From contig NZ_ATFK01000002.1 of NCBI RefSeq assembly GCF_000413475.1, positions 186,001-250,000 of the forward strand: a stretch of 64,000 nucleotides of DNA. Direction: 5' to 3'. A model generated the notes under the pieces. It saw only the letters and a list, made by a program, of their open reading frames with translations. It was not told the DNA's origin and ran no database searches. Origin of the DNA: Streptococcus intermedius SK54 = ATCC 27335 (GTDB lineage Bacteria; Bacillota; Bacilli; Lactobacillales; Streptococcaceae). The translations under genes and the position numbers were made by a program. The number at the start of each line of letters is the position of its first letter. Position 1 is the stretch's first letter. Shown in pieces: positions 58,687 through 64,000 of the stretch.

Positions 58687-59553
58687 ATGCTGGTTTGGAT
58701 ACTAGTTGCATTAATCAGTCTGCTTGGACTCTTGCTATTGCGTTATCATATTGCAGTCCGTAATCTTTCACAACAGATTCGTGAGAAACGAGAAACTGGT
58801 AGTCAGATACGCTTAACACCTCAATATCATGGTCAAACAATGATTGAGGTGGCAAATGAAGTGGAAAAACTCTTTCAAGAAGTAGAACAAACACGTTTTA
58901 TTGCTCGCCAGGAGAAGAAAACTTTGGATATGGCTATTAGCAATATTGCTCACGATATTCGCACACCCTTGACCATCGCTAGCGGTTATACCCAACAGCT
59001 TATGAAGGGAAAAGAAGAGAATGAACAATTATTGAAAATTGCGACCAATCTATCTGTTGTTTCCAATCGTTTGGAAGCCCTTATGGAATATCGCCGACTT
59101 ATGGAAGGGGCTGTTCGACCGCAGTTTCGACAAATAGATATTTCCAAACTGATAACGAACCAAATGCTTTCTTTTTATGATGCTTTTCAAGAAGAAGGAA
59201 TTGACTTACAGGTGAATTTGCAAGAAGGGTTAGTGCTAGAGACAGATCCAGAAATTTTGGAACGAATTGTCCAAAATATGTTAAGTAATGTCCTCAAGCA
59301 TGGTAAAGAAACAGCTCAGATATCTTTGACACGTACAGATAGATCTATTCTTTTAAGCGTAAAAAACGTTGTTCGCCAACCCATTCAATATTTGGAAAAA
59401 TTAACCAACCGTTTTTATTCTGAGAATCTCTCAAATGCAGAAGAATCCTCTGGCTTAGGGCTTTATATCACCCAGCAGTTGGTGGAAATCCTGCAAGGGC
59501 AGCTAGAAATGAAGGCAGAGGATGTATGGTTTGAGTTGCTTATTCGTTTGTAA
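58687..59553 (+). CDS. Sensor histidine kinase, short
   Basis: 288 aa. A single N-terminal helix (about 3-22), no extracellular domain, then H-box SNIAHDIRTPLT with H89, N-box QNMLSNVLKHGK and G-box SSGLGLYI. Kinases with so little outside the membrane usually sense through a partner such as an ABC transporter or the membrane itself. The convergent BcrA-type transporter downstream is a candidate partner or target. Confidence 0.92.
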   Translation: MLVWILVALISLLGLLLLRYHIAVRNLSQQIREKRETGSQIRLTPQYHGQTMIEVANEVEKLFQEVEQTRFIARQEKKTLDMAISNIAHDIRTPLTIASGYTQQLMKGKEENEQLLKIATNLSVVSNRLEALMEYRRLMEGAVRPQFRQIDISKLITNQMLSFYDAFQEEGIDLQVNLQEGLVLETDPEILERIVQNMLSNVLKHGKETAQISLTRTDRSILLSVKNVVRQPIQYLEKLTNRFYSENLSNAEESSGLGLYITQQLVEILQGQLEMKAEDVWFELLIRL

Positions 59554-59584
59554 GGGCTTGATACAGAAAGGCGGTGGGGCAGAA

Positions 59585-59658
59585 CTAAAAATTGACTATT
59601 TTTAGCTTTGCTCTCTTGTTTCTAGGTTCAGGCTTAAAAGGTCTCCCAGACCTTTTAA
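59585..59658 (+). repeat. Two tight hairpins after the kinase gene
   Basis: CTAAAAAT-N5-ATTTTTAG (59585-59605) and TTAAAAGGTCT-CCC-AGACCTTTTAA (59634-59658) are perfect. Neither has a long T run; they may stabilise mRNA ends or be part of a small repeat. The rest of the gap to 59.84 kb shows no gene. Confidence 0.5.
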
Positions 59659-59844
59659 ATAGTCCCAGCCTTGTGAAGTGATGGATGAAGAAAACGAAGT
59701 TTTTGTTAAATAAATTTTTGGGAATCGAAAAGACAACTAAAAAATGAAAGTAACTTGCTTCGAAAGCCTAATTTGCAACCTCGACAGCCATTGGCTGTTG
59801 AGCAATCAGTGACCATGTTAAGAACTTTCGATCATAATAAAACG

Positions 59845-59873
59845 AGGCTAGGATCTTTTTCCCAGCCTTTTTG
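59845..59873. terminator. Terminator between the kinase and ABC permease genes
   Basis: GAGGCTAGG pairs with CCCAGCCTT across TTTTT, with a T run downstream. Confidence 0.65.
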
Positions 59874-59877
59874 TATG

Positions 59878-60636
59878 CTATAAATCTTTTCTTTTAAATA
59901 CTTGTAAACCACTAAATGCAAAGAAAAGTGTGATGAGAAGGGCAATTGTTATGGTTTTGAAGACCATATCTTGCTTAGAGACCATGTCAAAATAGAATTG
60001 CATGTCCAAGTATTTCAACCAATCAACATCTGGATAAAAGATAGTTGGCAGGCTTAGCAAGGAAACGCCGACAAAATAGGTGAAAATAGCAGCTATAATA
60101 GAGTTAGTAGCATATAATGTGAATGAAACAAGACTAACCCAAGCAAAGGCACAGATAAATTGGACGCCAATCATAATGAGAAAATTCGAAAGGAAATGTT
60201 TTGGTGCTGTTCCAATGCCATTGATGAGTGCAGCTGGAATAAATGCAGAATAGGTTAAAATCATTTGAAACACGATAAGACTAGCTAGAACAAAGAATTT
60301 AGATAAATAGAATTCTGTTCGTGAGATACCGCTAGTAATAGAATTTTTATATAATTTTTGAGTAAGATCAATTCCAATTAATAAAACAACAAGGATGATA
60401 ATAAAAATAATAGTATTACTAAAATTACCAGAAGTTTTAGTGATAGCTTCAAAACCAGTCCAACCACTCTTCTTCTCCAATGCGTTTAAAGCTTTTGTGT
60501 CTGTATGTACTCCTACATTCCCCATAACACCATAGAGCACACCAGATAATAGTGTGATGATAAAGAAGAACTCCGTAATCCAAAAACCCTTTGAGCGAAA
60601 GAAACGATAAAAGTCTGCTTGAATAGTATGAATCAT
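59878..60636 (-). CDS. ABC-2 type permease (BcrB-like)
   Basis: 252 aa, six helices. The N terminus TIQADFYRFFRSKGFWITEFFF and C-terminal FAFSGLQVFKRKDL are typical of ABC-2 permeases coupled to BcrA-like ATPases. 13 bp after the ATPase gene. A likely job is protection from a membrane-active peptide antibiotic. Confidence 0.88.
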   Translation of the reverse strand: MIHTIQADFYRFFRSKGFWITEFFFIITLLSGVLYGVMGNVGVHTDTKALNALEKKSGWTGFEAITKTSGNFSNTIIFIIILVVLLIGIDLTQKLYKNSITSGISRTEFYLSKFFVLASLIVFQMILTYSAFIPAALINGIGTAPKHFLSNFLIMIGVQFICAFAWVSLVSFTLYATNSIIAAIFTYFVGVSLLSLPTIFYPDVDWLKYLDMQFYFDMVSKQDMVFKTITIALLITLFFAFSGLQVFKRKDL

Positions 60637-60649
60637 GATAAACCTCCCT

Positions 60650-61558
60650 CTATTTTACCAAATCTGTAAAGTATTTTTCTAAGTCTTGGCGCGCATAGTA
60701 GATTTCGTTGATAGCAATATTCATCTTTCCTAATTCTTGAATGATAGTGTTAATCTCATGCGAATGAGTAAAAATGTGTATCTCATCTGTTGCATTCACG
60801 ACTTTCAGACGGTAGCCCAGATGATCGTGGAGTATGTTGCTTGCCTTGGCGAGATTATTTGTTTTCAAAACAATATAATCTTCACTTTCTTCTTCAAACT
60901 CTGCTTTAGTAATTTCTTTGATGAGTTTCCCATTTTCGATGATTCCGAATTTTGTAGCAACTAAATAAAGTTCACTTAAAATATGGCTAGAGATAATGAA
61001 AGTCATATCCAATTCGTCATTGAGCTGCTGCACTAGTTGTCGGAATTCTTTGATTCCGACAGGATCAAGTCCGTTGATTGGTTCATCTAAAATCATCAAA
61101 TCTGGTTTTGATAGAAGTGCAATAGCGATACCTAAGCGCTGTTTCATTCCAAGAGAAAAATCTCGAAACTTTTTCTTACCAGTATTGGTTAGGCCGACAT
61201 AAGAGAGAGTTTCTTGAATAACCTTATTTGCATTGGGAATATGTCGTATTTTGCAGCAATAGTTTAAATTTTCATAAGCGGTCAGGTGGGCATAAGCCGC
61301 TGGAGATTCAATGACAGAACCGACTCGCTTGAGTGCATGTGTCCATTCAGATTTGGTGGAAGAACCAAAGAGAGCAATCGTACCACTATTTGGCTGAATC
61401 AGCTGGGTAATCACTTTGATGAGTGTTGTCTTACCAGCTCCATTTTTCCCAATTAGACCGTAAATTTCTCCTTGTTTCACAGTAAGACTAACATCATCTA
61501 GAGCCAGCTGTTGACCAAATCTCTTACTGATGTGTTTCACATTCAAAATAGTTTCCAT
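60650..61558 (-). CDS. ABC transporter ATPase (BcrA/lantibiotic-protection type)
   Basis: 302 aa. Walker A GKNGAGKTT, signature SLGMKQRLGIA, Walker B LMILDEPINGLDP, H-loop ISSHILSEL. The 80-residue C-terminal extension is the usual one of BcrA/CcmA-like ATPases. Together with the permease it forms a two-component ABC-2 exporter. Convergent with the two-component system. Confidence 0.92.
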   Translation of the reverse strand: METILNVKHISKRFGQQLALDDVSLTVKQGEIYGLIGKNGAGKTTLIKVITQLIQPNSGTIALFGSSTKSEWTHALKRVGSVIESPAAYAHLTAYENLNYCCKIRHIPNANKVIQETLSYVGLTNTGKKKFRDFSLGMKQRLGIAIALLSKPDLMILDEPINGLDPVGIKEFRQLVQQLNDELDMTFIISSHILSELYLVATKFGIIENGKLIKEITKAEFEEESEDYIVLKTNNLAKASNILHDHLGYRLKVVNATDEIHIFTHSHEINTIIQELGKMNIAINEIYYARQDLEKYFTDLVK

Positions 61559-61634
61559 AATGTGACCTCCATTTTTTCTATCGTAGAGTTTCTCCTCTCT
61601 TCAAGGATTAGTATACAAAATGCTTGTCAAATAA

Positions 61635-63389
<1,755 letters not shown>

Positions 63390-63413
63390 AAAGATTGGCA
63401 AGAACAAAAACAT

Positions 63414-63448
63414 AAAAAATACTGTGAAAAATTCCACAGTATTTTTTG
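63414..63448. terminator. Bidirectional terminator after the GH13 gene
   Basis: AAAAAATACTGTG pairs perfectly with CACAGTATTTTTT. Confidence 0.9.
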
Positions 63449-63457
63449 TGTCGAGTT

Positions 63458-64000
63458 CTATCTTGGGATCAAAAGGGTCAAATTGATAAGGAGGAAAATC
63501 AAGAAGCAAGTAAGACTTGCACTTTTGGGTGTTTCCAATTGTCGGTAACAACTTCGCTTGATTGTTTCATCAAATCCGTGGGCGTACATAGCTTCTATGT
63601 AAGAATCTCGCCAATTAAAAGCGATAAAAATAGCTTTGATATAAAAGAGTGGTGACCAGAAATGAAGTGTTTTTCCTCGCAGGAGACTCGCTTCTCGGAC
63701 AGCTTGGATTTCTTTTTGAATGACTGGAATGGCGTTTAGTACAACGAGCAGTCCATAGGTGAAGTGACTTGGAAGGCCTTTTTGTTGCCAATAGCGCAAG
63801 AGCTGATTGAGATGAACGCTATATAAAAAGGTCATTCCCAAAGCTGCTAAAGCAAAAGATCGGGTAAACAGTATCATTGCTTGACTATTATCTCCATGAA
63901 GTTGAATAGCCCAGTAATTTGCTAGTGCTGGTAGCAAAGGTAAGAGCAGTGTCCAGAAAATGCCCCACCATTTCCTTAGGTAAATGAGGTGGGAGAGTAC
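63458..64000 (-). CDS. ECF transporter T-component (EcfT/YkoC-like), 5' end missing
   Basis: The frame is open to the window edge; the TTG at 63937 is not a credible start. The 181 visible residues contain several helices and the two coupling motifs of EcfT proteins, EASLLRGKTL and YIEAMYAHGFDE (Ala-Arg-Gly-like helices that contact the ATPases). A vitamin or metal precursor importer is expected. The substrate-binding and ATPase partners lie outside the window. Confidence 0.75.
   Translation of the reverse strand, partial: VLSHLIYLRKWWGIFWTLLLPLLPALANYWAIQLHGDNSQAMILFTRSFALAALGMTFLYSVHLNQLLRYWQQKGLPSHFTYGLLVVLNAIPVIQKEIQAVREASLLRGKTLHFWSPLFYIKAIFIAFNWRDSYIEAMYAHGFDETIKRSCYRQLETPKSASLTCFLIFLLINLTLLIPR

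Overview
The window looks like a chromosomal segment of a low-GC streptococcus, most likely a viridans-group species near the S. anginosus group. The evidence is the mevalonate route to isoprenoids, the order pflB/dinB/recD2/lepB/rnhC/zapA/cvpA/mutS2, a streptococcal CppA homologue, and the style of promoters, Shine-Dalgarno sites and intergenic repeats. The species is inference. I found no tRNA, rRNA, CRISPR array or intact insertion sequence.

Layout. 1-2.4 kb: end of a papain-fold-like gene, cppA and a serine hydrolase. 2.5-8.9 kb: the whole mevalonate pathway in two convergent blocks (mvk-mvaD-mvaK2-fni forward, mvaS-mvaA reverse). 9-23.6 kb: core housekeeping (ThrE-type exporter pair, pflB, dinB, recD2, lepB, rnhC, zapA, cvpA, mutS2, a C69 dipeptidase, trxA). 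From the middle of mutS2 to trxA the DNA is visibly richer in G+C. 23.6-30 kb: small accessory genes (DUF4865 with a divergent LysR, SRPBCC, amino-acid permease, MscS, DUF2268 protease, EXLDI). 30-35.3 kb: gdhA behind a perfect CodY box, pyrD, msrAB, and an amidohydrolase behind a purine-riboswitch-like leader.

35.4-39.1 kb: a lactococcin-972-type bacteriocin locus (precursor, 665-aa membrane protein, ABC ATPase) with a strong promoter, an overlapping cre-like site and an attenuator after the precursor. 39.3-45.3 kb: a beta-glucan utilisation locus. A divergent ROK regulator faces EIIC, a DUF7916 protein, a secreted GH16 glucanase, EIIB and EIIA. The GH1 phospho-beta-glucosidase with its AraC regulator at 48.5-51 kb could finish that pathway.

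45.4-58 kb is a patchwork: a TetR/MATE cassette, the leader and first codons of a lost beta-glucoside PTS operon, a twice-frameshifted VOC gene, a MetE-like protein behind a MET box, remains of an integrative element (serine recombinase tail, DUF3847, broken GNAT), a PHP phosphatase, a GIY-YIG protein, a GNAT enzyme, and a hydrolase start joined to a dead GH1 tail. 58-64 kb: a two-component system facing a BcrA-type ABC transporter, a GH13 glucosidase behind a MalR/CcpA-type operator, and the end of an ECF T-component.

Start sites were chosen from Shine-Dalgarno spacing and family N-termini. All family calls are by eye, without database searches.
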